Source: Endozoicomonas euniceicola (GTDB taxonomy: Bacteria > Pseudomonadota > Gammaproteobacteria > Pseudomonadales > Endozoicomonadaceae). Taken from it: a stretch of 64,000 nt of DNA. Every line of letters starts with the position of its first letter. Position 1 is the first letter of the stretch. Position numbers and translations under genes: made by a program. Location of the stretch: contig NZ_CP103300.1 of assembly GCF_025562755.1 (NCBI RefSeq), positions 5,706,501 through 5,770,500 on the forward strand, in the 5' to 3' direction. The notes beneath the pieces were generated by a model, which worked only from the letters and a program-made list of their open reading frames with translations, was not told the origin of the DNA and searched no databases. Below are positions 35,346 to 43,872 of the stretch, one piece after another.

Positions 35346-35360
35346 TTGTAATTATTCTCA
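35346..35360 (+). promoter_or_regulatory. Candidate Fur box upstream of feoABC
   Basis: TTGTAATTATTCTCA, whose reverse complement TGAGAATAATTACAA matches the 7-1-7 Fur pattern TGATAATNATTATCA at most positions. It lies about 140 bp upstream of feoA in the divergent region, so it could repress iron uptake when iron is plentiful. Confidence 0.5.
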
Positions 35361-35501
35361 TTTGCGTCTAACCTTACGTTCTTACTTATTCCTCTGGTTC
35401 CCGATAATTTCACACATAACTGACCAGATAGCTACTGGTGCTTTGTCAGCCCTTTTGCCGTTACGTTTTTTCTGTCGATGATTGTAGTTATGGAGCGTTA
35501 A

Positions 35502-35735
35502 ATGGTATCAATCCTTGGTGAGCTTCAGGTCGGGGATTCCGGCCGGGTGAAAGCCTTTCGGAATGCGGGAGCAGTCTATCGACGCAAGTTGTTAGCCATG
35601 GGCTTAACACCGGGTGTTCAGTTTACGGTTTGCCGTGTCGCCCCTATGGGGGATCCCATTCAACTTCAGATTCGGGGCTTTCAGCTCAGCATTCGTCGTG
35701 ACGAGGCGGCAGTGGTTGAGGTGAGTCGGATATGA
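35502..35735 (+). CDS. feoA: Ferrous iron transport protein A
   Basis: A 77-residue cytosolic SH3-like protein. It shows the FeoA pattern: an initial LGELQVGDSGRVKAF, then RRKLLAMGLTPGVQF with the MGLTPG signature, and DPIQLQIRGFQLSIRRDEA near the end. FeoA assists FeoB in Fe(II) uptake. GGAG lies 8 bp before the ATG. Its stop overlaps the feoB start by 4 bp (ATGA), giving translational coupling. It is the first gene of feoABC. Confidence 0.95.
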   Translation: MVSILGELQVGDSGRVKAFRNAGAVYRRKLLAMGLTPGVQFTVCRVAPMGDPIQLQIRGFQLSIRRDEAAVVEVSRI

Positions 35736-38110
35736 GTGAGCATGTATTTGCCATCGTCGGTAACCCTAACTGCGGTAAAACCACGGTTTATAATGCCCTG
35801 ACAGGTGCCAGACAGCAGGTTGGTAACTGGTCGGGTGTGACGGTAGAGCGCCGAAGCGGGCATTACCGCCATCAAGGGCTGGATGTCGAAGTGGTAGACC
35901 TGCCCGGCACCTACTGTCTGGATGTGGTGGATGATCAGGTATCCATGGATGAACGTATTGCCCGGGACTTTATTATTGAGCGTAAAGCCAGGCTGGCTCT
36001 GAATGTCATCGATGCAGCCAATATTGAACGTAACCTCTACCTGACCACTCAGCTGCTGGATATGGGGCTACCGGTGGTAGTGGTTCTGAATATGATGGAT
36101 GTTGCTGCTGATAAGGGGATGGTGATTGACCCGAAAGCGTTATCCAGCGCTCTGGGCTGTCCGGTTTTAACCATGGTAGCCAGCAGGAATGAGGGCTTGA
36201 CTGAGCTGAAAGACCAGTTAAATGCCTATTTTCAGTCAGTCATACCCGCTTCACAGCCATTGCCACTCAGTAAAGCGCTTGAATCGGCCGTTATTGATCT
36301 GGAAGCCTTTGTCGGTAACCATCTGACGGATAAAAGCACGGTGCGCTGGTGTGCCATAAAACTTCTGGAAGGTGAATCCGGTGTGGCTGCCAGTTTGCCG
36401 AAGTCCGTTCAGGCGCTATCGCAGAATCAGGGAAGCCGTTTGCGTGACGTCCTGGAACAGGAGCAGGGCGCAGAGATTGATATTCTGGTAGCCAACTGGC
36501 GTTATGATGTCATTGGCGAAATAATGAAGAAGGTCATCAGGCAGCGTGGCGTTTTGAATCATCGACTCAGCGAGCGTATTGACCGGCTGGCTTTGAACCG
36601 GTTTCTTGGGCTGCCCGTCTTCCTTGGCGTGATGTACCTGATGTTCATGCTCTCTATGAACTTTGGCAGAGGTTTTAACGATTTCTTCGAAATCATGGTG
36701 AGCACCTTCACGGTGGATGGGGCGACTCATCTTCTGGAAGGCATGAATGCCCCGGGCTGGGTTATTGCCGTGTTGGCTAACGGTGTCGGTGGTGGTATTG
36801 CAACCGTAGCGTCCTTCATCCCGGTGATCGCCTCACTGTTCCTGTTTTTGTCGGTGCTGGAAGATTCGGGCTATATGGCAAGGGCGGCATTTGTCATAGA
36901 TCGGCTGATGCGTTTTCTGGGTTTACCGGGGAAGGCATTTGTGCCCTTGCTGGTGGGCTTTGGCTGCAATGTGCCCGCCATTATGGCAACGCGAACTCTG
37001 GATAGCCAGAAAGACCGTTTGTTAACCATCGCCATGTCACCGTTTATGTCCTGTGGTGCCCGTTTGCAGGTCTATGCGCTGTTTGCCGCGGCGTTTTTCC
37101 CGGTCAATGGTCAGAACGTGGTCTTCATCCTCTATATAGTGGGTATCCTGGCTGCGGTCTTTACCGGACTGGTATTAAAAAACAGTTTGCTCAATGGTGT
37201 GACCTCGCCGTTTATTCTGGAGTTACCAAACTATCATCTTCCCTCCGCGAAGCAGGTATTCCTGCGCACCTGGGATCGCCTGAAAGCCTTTGTCCTGAGT
37301 GCCGGTAAAGTGATCATCATGGTTGTGCTGGTGCTCAACACCCTGAGCTCTCTGGGAACCGATGGCAGCTTTGGTCATCAGGATTCTGATTCATCCGTGC
37401 TCAGTTATGTTGGGCAGAGCATTACTCCGGTCTTTAAGCCTATGGGAATGCAGGAAGACAACTGGCCTGCAGCGGTGGGTATTTTTACCGGCATGCTGGC
37501 CAAAGAAGCGTTCGTGGGCACTCTGAACGCCATGTATAGCACCATTGCCAATGACCGGCAGGGTGATGCTGTCGACAAATCTTTTGACCCGATGGCGGGT
37601 GTCGAAGCCGCTTTGGCTTCGGTTCCAGCTAACCTGTCAGGGCTGGCAGAAAACGTCTCTGACCCTTTGGGTATGGACATCGGTGACCTGAGCGACCTTA
37701 AAAGCGTCGCCAAAGACCAGGCCGTAGAGGTGAGTACCTTTACGGTTATGCGTAGCCTTTTTCCGGGTGATGCGGCCGTCATTGCCTATCTGCTGTTTAT
37801 TCTGCTGTACACCCCCTGTGTTGCAGTGGTAGGCGCTATCTACCGTGAAGCAGGAACAGGCTGGAGTCTGTTTGTTTCTGGCTGGACGTTATTCGTCGGG
37901 TACTCGGTTGCCACACTTTATTATCAGCTCTCGCTGCTGACGGTTCAGCCTGTGGTGACATTAAGTTGGGTGGCTGCCTTAGCCGCCGTCATGGCCGCTA
38001 TTTTCGCGGTGATGCGCTATCTCGGTACCAACGGCAATGCTGGCTGGCTGCTTGCACAGGCAAAGAGCACTGCTGGTAAGCCAAATACCCATGCTAATAG
38101 CTCTTCGTGA
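35732..38110 (+). CDS. feoB: Ferrous iron transporter FeoB
   Basis: A 792-residue Fe(II) transporter of the inner membrane. The N-terminal G-protein domain has G1 GNPNCGKTT (10-18), G3 DLPGTY and G4 NMMD (about residues 117-120), followed by the GDI-like helical domain. The membrane part has two Gate motifs with conserved Cys (LLVGFGCNVPA and MSCGARLQVY, about residues 405-445). The last helices carry a cytosolic tail. It overlaps feoA by 4 bp and feoC by 20 bp. Length is typical of the full-length gammaproteobacterial FeoB (773 in E. coli). Iron control through the upstream Fur box is probable. Confidence 0.97.
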   Translation: MSEHVFAIVGNPNCGKTTVYNALTGARQQVGNWSGVTVERRSGHYRHQGLDVEVVDLPGTYCLDVVDDQVSMDERIARDFIIERKARLALNVIDAANIERNLYLTTQLLDMGLPVVVVLNMMDVAADKGMVIDPKALSSALGCPVLTMVASRNEGLTELKDQLNAYFQSVIPASQPLPLSKALESAVIDLEAFVGNHLTDKSTVRWCAIKLLEGESGVAASLPKSVQALSQNQGSRLRDVLEQEQGAEIDILVANWRYDVIGEIMKKVIRQRGVLNHRLSERIDRLALNRFLGLPVFLGVMYLMFMLSMNFGRGFNDFFEIMVSTFTVDGATHLLEGMNAPGWVIAVLANGVGGGIATVASFIPVIASLFLFLSVLEDSGYMARAAFVIDRLMRFLGLPGKAFVPLLVGFGCNVPAIMATRTLDSQKDRLLTIAMSPFMSCGARLQVYALFAAAFFPVNGQNVVFILYIVGILAAVFTGLVLKNSLLNGVTSPFILELPNYHLPSAKQVFLRTWDRLKAFVLSAGKVIIMVVLVLNTLSSLGTDGSFGHQDSDSSVLSYVGQSITPVFKPMGMQEDNWPAAVGIFTGMLAKEAFVGTLNAMYSTIANDRQGDAVDKSFDPMAGVEAALASVPANLSGLAENVSDPLGMDIGDLSDLKSVAKDQAVEVSTFTVMRSLFPGDAAVIAYLLFILLYTPCVAVVGAIYREAGTGWSLFVSGWTLFVGYSVATLYYQLSLLTVQPVVTLSWVAALAAVMAAIFAVMRYLGTNGNAGWLLAQAKSTAGKPNTHANSSS

Positions 38111-38339
38111 TCACCTCAGCAGCCAGGGAATCGCTTCCCTGGCTGAACTGAGCGAGCGGTTTGATGTCAGCCCGGATGCCATGCGCGGCATGCTGTCTCA
38201 CTGGATACGCAAAGGCAAGCTGATACGGGAACAGTCTGGTTGCAGTAAGGGCTGTGTCAGCTGTTCACCAGAGCAGCTGGAGATGTATCGCTGGCTGGAG
38301 ACCGGGGCTGACAGCATTCCTCTGTGTCAGCTGGATTGA
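38091..38339 (+). CDS. feoC: FeoC-like winged-helix regulator
   Basis: An 82-residue protein from the ATG giving MLIALRDHLSSQG. The first 55 residues form a winged-helix fold (SLAELSERFDVSPDAMRGML, WIRKGKLIRE). A Cys cluster CSKGCVSC follows, as in FeoC proteins that bind an iron-sulfur cluster or iron. The start lies inside the end of feoB, so it is the third gene of feoABC. FeoC is thought to protect FeoB from proteolysis or sense redox state. A frame extension upstream is only part of feoB in another frame. Confidence 0.88.
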   Translation: MLIALRDHLSSQGIASLAELSERFDVSPDAMRGMLSHWIRKGKLIREQSGCSKGCVSCSPEQLEMYRWLETGADSIPLCQLD

Positions 38340-38344
38340 CCCTT

Positions 38345-38905
38345 TTATTCTGATGAATGCCTCTCTTGTATACGCCTCTTGTAAACAAAGATGGACGTTC
38401 GATACAAATCATTCGCTTTGATTTCTTTAATGCTGTCCCAGCCCGGTAGCCTGAAGGTGTGACTTATGACTAAGCAGTTATCAGACACTTGTCGCTTTAA
38501 GTAACCCTCCATTTGTTTCATGGCTTCTGGAAACAGATAGCAGGTTATAAGCCCCGGGTCTTGCAGCTGAACGGTAAAAAAATTCTGCTTCACTACCTTT
38601 ATGTTGGCTTTATGAACCGTCAATGCCCGGGCCACCAGATAAGGAATTGTTGATTGCTCATAACCTGTAATGAGGTGATTTGGGTAGCGCCTGCCCAGCA
38701 TCAACAGCAGTGTTCCCCAGCCACAGCCAAGCTCATAAATTCTGCCATCTACGGATTCCGGTAACAGAGCTTCCATTGTCTGCCTGACTTTTTGACTGGT
38801 TGGGGTGGGCGTAATGCCCAGCCTTAAAGACCAGCAGACAATAGAGGCAGTCATGGCAAAAGCCAGTCCGGTCAGCAGCCAGACGATCCAGTCCCTGTCA
38901 GTCAT
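38345..38905 (-). CDS. Membrane-anchored class I methyltransferase
   Basis: A 186-residue protein with one N-terminal helix (about 8-28) and a Rossmann-type SAM-binding domain. Motif I is IYELGCGWGTLLLML (about residues 56-70), followed by the TGYEQSTIP acidic loop (Glu) and the VKQNFF post-II region. The substrate is unknown; similar short anchored methyltransferases are seen in Oceanospirillales. Its start overlaps the stop of the GlxA-like regulator by 4 bp, so both are translated from one transcript, suggesting the regulator and enzyme work together. Confidence 0.75.
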   Translation of the reverse strand: MTDRDWIVWLLTGLAFAMTASIVCWSLRLGITPTPTSQKVRQTMEALLPESVDGRIYELGCGWGTLLLMLGRRYPNHLITGYEQSTIPYLVARALTVHKANIKVVKQNFFTVQLQDPGLITCYLFPEAMKQMEGYLKRQVSDNCLVISHTFRLPGWDSIKEIKANDLYRTSIFVYKRRIQERHSSE

Positions 38906-39912
38906 TCAGTGTCCAGATAGAACAGTTTGCCCCGGACACTACGGCGGAAGTCCGAAGGGTTGAGTTGATAGTGCTGTTTAAATTGTCGGCTGAAGTAGTC
39001 CGGATCATTAAAGCCGGATTGCAGGGCGACTTCAGTAATTGACAGGTCGGTGGCTTTTAGTAGCTCGGCACAATGGTTCAGGCGCAGTTGTTGCAGATAA
39101 TGAAAGGGTGACATGCCTGTTGCCTCACGAAAGCGACGGTTCAGAGTGCGCTGGGTCAGGCCGGTGACCGCCAGAAGACGCTGGCTGTTAATGTCATCCT
39201 GAATATGCTGGTGCAGCCAGCCTTGCAGGTTAACAATAATTTCATCCCCGTGGCTGGTGGTGTGGTCGTCAGCGTAATGGGTCTGTTCAAACGGACGACG
39301 GATTTCGTGAGAAAACTGTTGGGCTACCCGGTTGGCTATATCACGCCCCATGGCACGCTTGATGATATGCACCATCAGGTCTGCTACCGAGTTCACACTG
39401 CCTGCGCAGTAAATCCTTCCTGCCCGGGTAATCAGGTGATGGGGTTTAAACAGAATTTCGGGATAATGTTTGCGCAACCGGTTGAGATAATACCAGTGCG
39501 TCGTCGCAGGCTGATGATCCAGCAGCCCGCTTTCTGCCATCAGTGCTACCCCGGTGCCCGCGACACAGAATGTAGCGCCATGGTTGTATTGTTCTCTGAT
39601 CCAGTCAATGGTTTCCGGGGAGCGCCTGACAATCGGCATGGGGTTGCGCCATAGTGCTGGCAGCAGTATCAGGTCAGCATTTCCAGAGGATGAGAGATCC
39701 ATTGAAGGTGACAGTAGAATGTTGCCATGGGACAGCACCGCTGTGCCATTGTGGCTGCATAACTGTACGTCAATAGACGCTTTTTTATGAGCCATCCGGC
39801 TGTACATGGTGGCAGCTGCCAGCATCTCCATAGGCAGGCTGATGCTGGTGGTGAGCATGTGTTCCAGCAGGGGAACTCTGACCCGTTGTAACCTGAGTGA
39901 ATCTGAAATCAT
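38902..39912 (-). CDS. GlxA-like AraC-family regulator
   Basis: A 336-residue regulator. The N-terminal two thirds form a DJ-1/PfpI-like amidase domain with the nucleophile-elbow stretch TFCVAGTGVALMAESGLL (Cys present). The C-terminal AraC module has two helix-turn-helix units (LLAVTGLTQRTLNRRFREAT; LSITEVALQSGFNDPDYFSR). Such regulators sense a small molecule with the PfpI-like domain; the ligand is unknown. It overlaps a methyltransferase gene. A heptad-repeat element lies upstream of its start, where a promoter should be, so the element may affect its expression. Confidence 0.85.
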   Translation of the reverse strand: MISDSLRLQRVRVPLLEHMLTTSISLPMEMLAAATMYSRMAHKKASIDVQLCSHNGTAVLSHGNILLSPSMDLSSSGNADLILLPALWRNPMPIVRRSPETIDWIREQYNHGATFCVAGTGVALMAESGLLDHQPATTHWYYLNRLRKHYPEILFKPHHLITRAGRIYCAGSVNSVADLMVHIIKRAMGRDIANRVAQQFSHEIRRPFEQTHYADDHTTSHGDEIIVNLQGWLHQHIQDDINSQRLLAVTGLTQRTLNRRFREATGMSPFHYLQQLRLNHCAELLKATDLSITEVALQSGFNDPDYFSRQFKQHYQLNPSDFRRSVRGKLFYLDTE

Positions 39913-39929
39913 TATTAAATATTTACCGA

Positions 39930-40005
39930 AGCTATTGGCTATTGGCTATTGGCTATTGGTTGGTGGTATGAGCAGCTAATAGCCAAAAGCCAAAAGCCAA
40001 AAGCC
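39930..40005. repeat. Heptad two-arm repeat, copy 3
   Basis: Left arm of about four GGCTATT-type units, spacer GGTTGGTGGTATGAGC, then right arm AGCTAAT followed by three AGCCAAA-type units and a final AAAGCCC. It lies in the 300-bp region between the GlxA-like regulator start and fabY, both of whose promoters must also be here. Confidence 0.85.
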
Positions 40006-40213
40006 CAGTATATTTTTGATTGCTAATACCGCTGGCTGTGGCTAGACAGTGGCTAAATTGTCGGCTGTTTTGGCTGTTTTGTCCAGATGACACGATGACA
40101 GTACCATTACACTACAGCGACATATTGAAAGTACTGTTTCCAGCGTATCGGCCATTCATTCAGACCGTCATCCGGAAACAGGTGTCATCATTTAAGGTGT
40201 CAGGAGTTTCTGA

Positions 40214-42046
40214 GTGTCCAGATTACCCGTTATCGTTGCCCAGGGTGGCGTCAGTCCGGCAGGGCGAAGCTCCGGTTTTCATGGTTATCGCCGTCTGGTG
40301 GTTGACCGGCTGGGGTCAGCTGAGCGTCAGCAAACCCTGAGCGCCATCGCCCGCCTGCGAGGGCTGGACAACACTGCCACCGAGCAGGAGATTCTTTCCG
40401 GTACCCTGATTCGTCAGCTGGAAGACAATCTTTTCGATGCCGACCTCCTCTACCTGCATAATGCCCTGAATGTTCAGGAAGGTTCGGAGCTGATTCTGCC
40501 AGTACGCCGTCTGCCGACTTTACCCGAAGGTTGGGTAGCTGAGCCTCTGGCTGATGGTAAGCACGTTCGGGTCCGGGTGACGGCGACTCATAAAATGATG
40601 CTGCCGGGCAGCCGGGTTTCGCCGGTCAAAGCGGCCGGGCAATTGCCATCAGGCTTTCGGCCAGAAAAGCTGTACCAGTCCCGCCATCACCCCCGTTCAC
40701 TGGCTATGACCGTCTTTGGTGCTTCCGATGCGGTGCTGTCTTCAGGGCTTGATTGGGCAGGGCTGAAAGGTTTGCTGGCTCCCGAGGAGATGGCAGTGTA
40801 CTCCGGTTGTGCCATGAGTCAGCTGGATTACAACGGCAACGGAGGCATGATGCAGGCACGCCTGCTGGGCAAGCGTGTGACATCCAAGCAGTGTCCTCTG
40901 GGTTTTGCGGAAATGTCGGCGGATTTTATTAATGCCTATATTTTGGGCTCTCTGGGAGCCACCGGCACCAGTATGGGAGCCTGTGCCACCATGCTGTATA
41001 ACCTGCAACTGGCGGTGAATGATATTCGCAGCGGTCGCCGCCGTCTGGTGGTGGTGGGCAACAGTGAAGCGCCTGTTACGCCTGAAATCATGGACGGCTA
41101 TACCACTATGGGCGCACTGGCAACGGATTCAGACCTCAGGGGACTGGATGAACTGATGGAGAGCGAAGACCCGGACTGGCGTCGTGCCTGTCGGCCGTTT
41201 GCCAATAATGCGGGCTTTACCATTGCCGAGTCTTCCCAGTTTCTGATTTTGATGGATGATGAACTGGCTATGGAAGCAGGTGCTGAAGTACTGGGAGCAG
41301 TGGCTGATGTTTTTGTTAATGCGGATGGCTACAAAAAATCCATCTCTGCTCCAGGTGCCGGTAACTATCTGACCGTTGCCAGGGCTGCTGCACTGGGTCG
41401 GTCCATCCTGGGTGAAGAAGCGCTTCGTCAGCGCAGTTATGTTCAGGCCCATGGTACGGGTACACCGCAAAACCGTGTGACGGAATCCCATATTCTCAAT
41501 GAGACGGCCAAAGTCTTTGGTATTAACCAGTGGGCGGTATCTGCCGTGAAAAGCTATGTTGGGCATTCTATCGGTGTGGCCGGTGGCGACCAGATAATGT
41601 CAACCCTTGGGGTTTGGAATCAGGGTATTATTCCGGGTATTCGTACCATCAAAAACATTGCGGACGATGTTCACACTTCCCACCTGAATATTCTTACCGA
41701 TCATCTGGATACCGGTGTTAAGGGCATGGATATGACACTGGTGAACGCTAAAGGCTTCGGCGGTAATAATGCGACTGCCCTGGTGTTGAGCCCCGACGTA
41801 ACCCGGTCAATGCTGCAGAAAAAGCATGGTGAAAAAGTGGCTGCCGCATGGCAACACCGTCAGGAAAATACTCGTGAACGGCAGCAGGAATACGAAGCCC
41901 GACATCAACAGGGAACCATGCTGCCGATCTACCAGTTTGGTGAAGGCGTCCTGAATGGCGACGAGCTGGAGTATACGGATCAGAAACTGTCGGTACCCGG
42001 CTATGGTCGAGCGACAAATCTGAACCTGGAAAACCCGTACTGGTGA
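40214..42046 (+). CDS. fabY: Beta-ketoacyl-ACP synthase FabY-type
   Basis: A 610-residue ketoacyl synthase close to Pseudomonas FabY, starting SRLPVIVAQGGVSPAGRSS like that protein. The catalytic triad is Cys in TGTSMGACATMLYN, His in VQAHGTGTP and His in VKSYVGHSIG. Long N- and C-terminal extensions distinguish it from FabB, FabF and FabH. In Pseudomonas, FabY starts fatty acid chains by condensing acetyl-CoA with malonyl-ACP. The start is GTG, with CAGGAG 8 bp upstream. It is a single gene ended by a strong terminator. Expected location is the cytosol. Confidence 0.9.
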   Translation: MSRLPVIVAQGGVSPAGRSSGFHGYRRLVVDRLGSAERQQTLSAIARLRGLDNTATEQEILSGTLIRQLEDNLFDADLLYLHNALNVQEGSELILPVRRLPTLPEGWVAEPLADGKHVRVRVTATHKMMLPGSRVSPVKAAGQLPSGFRPEKLYQSRHHPRSLAMTVFGASDAVLSSGLDWAGLKGLLAPEEMAVYSGCAMSQLDYNGNGGMMQARLLGKRVTSKQCPLGFAEMSADFINAYILGSLGATGTSMGACATMLYNLQLAVNDIRSGRRRLVVVGNSEAPVTPEIMDGYTTMGALATDSDLRGLDELMESEDPDWRRACRPFANNAGFTIAESSQFLILMDDELAMEAGAEVLGAVADVFVNADGYKKSISAPGAGNYLTVARAAALGRSILGEEALRQRSYVQAHGTGTPQNRVTESHILNETAKVFGINQWAVSAVKSYVGHSIGVAGGDQIMSTLGVWNQGIIPGIRTIKNIADDVHTSHLNILTDHLDTGVKGMDMTLVNAKGFGGNNATALVLSPDVTRSMLQKKHGEKVAAAWQHRQENTRERQQEYEARHQQGTMLPIYQFGEGVLNGDELEYTDQKLSVPGYGRATNLNLENPYW

Positions 42047-42052
42047 GGTAGT

Positions 42053-42089
42053 AACCCATTACCTGAAGCGGTAATGGGTTCTTTTTTTC
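42053..42089 (+). terminator. Strong rho-independent terminator after fabY
   Basis: A perfect 11-bp stem AACCCATTACC / GGTAATGGGTT with a 6-nt loop, followed by CTTTTTTTC. It starts 7 bp after the fabY stop and touches the stop of the convergent secreted-protein gene. Confidence 0.95.
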
Positions 42090-43821
42090 AGGGGGCAGCA
42101 AGACTGGCTCCGGCACCTCCGGATGGTGGTTGTCGTTTGTTCAGCTGGTCAGCGGGCGAAGGGGGAGCTGAATAGCCTGTCTCGGTTTCTATTATGATGT
42201 TAAGCAAAACTATGAGAGCCCTCACCTCTGGAGACTCACGATCACCGTCGGCTAGTCGCTGAAGTGCTGTCGAGAAAGTCTCAAAATAACCCCTGAACAA
42301 CCCCCTGAGCAGTAGTGTTTCTGCGGCTGGCGGCTGATCAGGCTTTGGCTGTATGAACATGTCTCTGAAGGCTTTTGCCTGATTAGTGTAAGCTCTGCCT
42401 GATCCGGGGTAGGTGAAACCGCAAGGCTCCAGTCTGTTTACGCACTCAAGCTCTGTCATGATGGATTCACGGATATGATCAATTTGATCAGGGTTGACTG
42501 TATCGGAACCCAGGCTTTGTAAGTAGTTATTCAGGTTGTTGCTTATTATATTCAGCTCTTCTCTGGTTATGACGGGGTTCGCTTCTGAAGTTGGTGTGTA
42601 TGTGCTGTCGCAAGTCGCTGTATACAGGTCAGTGCCGAATATTTGGTTGTTAACCAGTTTGTTCAGTTCTTGCGAGCTGATGCTGTTTTGAGCACTTGAT
42701 GTCCCAACAGCAAAAAAGAAAAGGGATGGTATTCTGTTTGTGGGTATTTTATGTATTGTGGATTGACGGTAGTTCCTGTAGAGGCTTCCGAGAGTCGATG
42801 GGAATGCATCAGGAGAAAGAAGGCTATATAAGGGCGCTGTTTCAGAGGGCGGGTTAGAGGAGGGGCGGGCATAGTCATTCACGGACGGCCTGTTCAGTAA
42901 AGCTACCACTGTTTGCTGTGCCAATGGCAATACCCGGCTTTCCCCCAAAATCTGCTCAATGGTTCTTTCTTCAGACTGATCTAAGGGTGAGGCTTCCAGC
43001 AAAGCATTCAGCCCAACTGCCAGGGCAAAGGTGGTTGCGACATTTTGTTCCCGTAAAAATTCTACGATGCCCTCGTCACTGTGAAGCTTGCCAAAATGCT
43101 CGTTAAAGTTAACTTTTGTGCTTTGTGGGCTAGCTCGTTCGTTGATGCCGTATTGTATGAAATTGCCAAAGGAAACAGTCAGGTTTGCCCTGTGAACAGG
43201 CAAGTTGAGAGCGTTGTATTGGTGAAGCCAGAAACCATGAAAAGCCAGTTCAAATAGGTCTTTTTGGGTTTTACTATGTTTTACAACGTAGCTATACATG
43301 GAATCAATGTAATCCTTATAATTCTTATATTTCTCATAGGCTTTTTGTGTTGAAGCAACAATAACAAACAGGTTATTAGACTTTATTTGTAAATCCCTGT
43401 TTAGCATAAATAAACGGCTAATTACAGACAGCATGGCGAGGGCTGAGTTTCTTTCTCCCGGTGTTGTTGCTGTTCCAGTGTCAGCAGCCAATTCTGTCAC
43501 TCCGTAAAAAAGGTCAATAATCCTTTGATACTCAAAATATGCTAAACCTGAGCTGGGATTGAACTCGTCAGTTAATTCAACTCTGTCATCATCAGGAGTT
43601 GTTCCGGGCTGCAAGTTTATTCTGGTCGCGCCGAGCCTGATGTAATCAGGTTTACCGTGGTTGCCCCCGGCATCTATGAATTTATCAATGTAATGGCTTT
43701 CCACGCCTTTTGCCTGTCCACCATGGAGGAAAAACACCAGCATAAGAAGCATGCCTGCCAGTGTTTTCATCGGCTGATCTTTTTGTATTATTGTTTTGTC
43801 TGACGTGTTAGCCATTATCAT
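42088..43821 (-). CDS. Secreted protein, tandem paralog 1
   Basis: A 577-residue exported protein of unknown family. The ATG with GGTGA upstream gives an 18-residue hydrophilic lead before a hydrophobic signal core (TLAGMLLMLVFFLHGGQA); a later ATG (MKTLAG) would give a standard signal peptide. The mature part is helical, with few Cys. The last 76 residues (from LLLRGLFRGYFETFS to AGASLAAP) are identical to those of the next gene, with a disordered Pro/Gly-rich tail. The middle parts of the two proteins differ by many substitutions and by insertions. Tandem exported paralogs with a fixed end suggest gene conversion or selection on the C-terminus. Confidence 0.7.
   Translation of the reverse strand: MIMANTSDKTIIQKDQPMKTLAGMLLMLVFFLHGGQAKGVESHYIDKFIDAGGNHGKPDYIRLGATRINLQPGTTPDDDRVELTDEFNPSSGLAYFEYQRIIDLFYGVTELAADTGTATTPGERNSALAMLSVISRLFMLNRDLQIKSNNLFVIVASTQKAYEKYKNYKDYIDSMYSYVVKHSKTQKDLFELAFHGFWLHQYNALNLPVHRANLTVSFGNFIQYGINERASPQSTKVNFNEHFGKLHSDEGIVEFLREQNVATTFALAVGLNALLEASPLDQSEERTIEQILGESRVLPLAQQTVVALLNRPSVNDYARPSSNPPSETAPLYSLLSPDAFPSTLGSLYRNYRQSTIHKIPTNRIPSLFFFAVGTSSAQNSISSQELNKLVNNQIFGTDLYTATCDSTYTPTSEANPVITREELNIISNNLNNYLQSLGSDTVNPDQIDHIRESIMTELECVNRLEPCGFTYPGSGRAYTNQAKAFRDMFIQPKPDQPPAAETLLLRGLFRGYFETFSTALQRLADGDRESPEVRALIVLLNIIIETETGYSAPPSPADQLNKRQPPSGGAGASLAAP
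42092..42326 (-). repeat. 235-bp nearly identical tract, paralog 1 copy
   Basis: The last 235 bp of coding sequence match the tract ending the neighbouring paralog at 234 of 235 positions by my reading; the one difference is GTCGAGAAAG versus GTCGAAAAAG. The flanking sequence on both sides diverges sharply, which fits recent gene conversion. Confidence 0.85.
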
Positions 43822-43872
43822 ATCAATTTCACCACTAGCTTATTGTGAGCCTCCTGGCCATCGGGTCTTTTT

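Noticed and set aside
35257..35481. A 74-codon frame before feoA
   Set aside because: It covers the promoter and Fur-box region, has no good ribosome binding site and no family resemblance.
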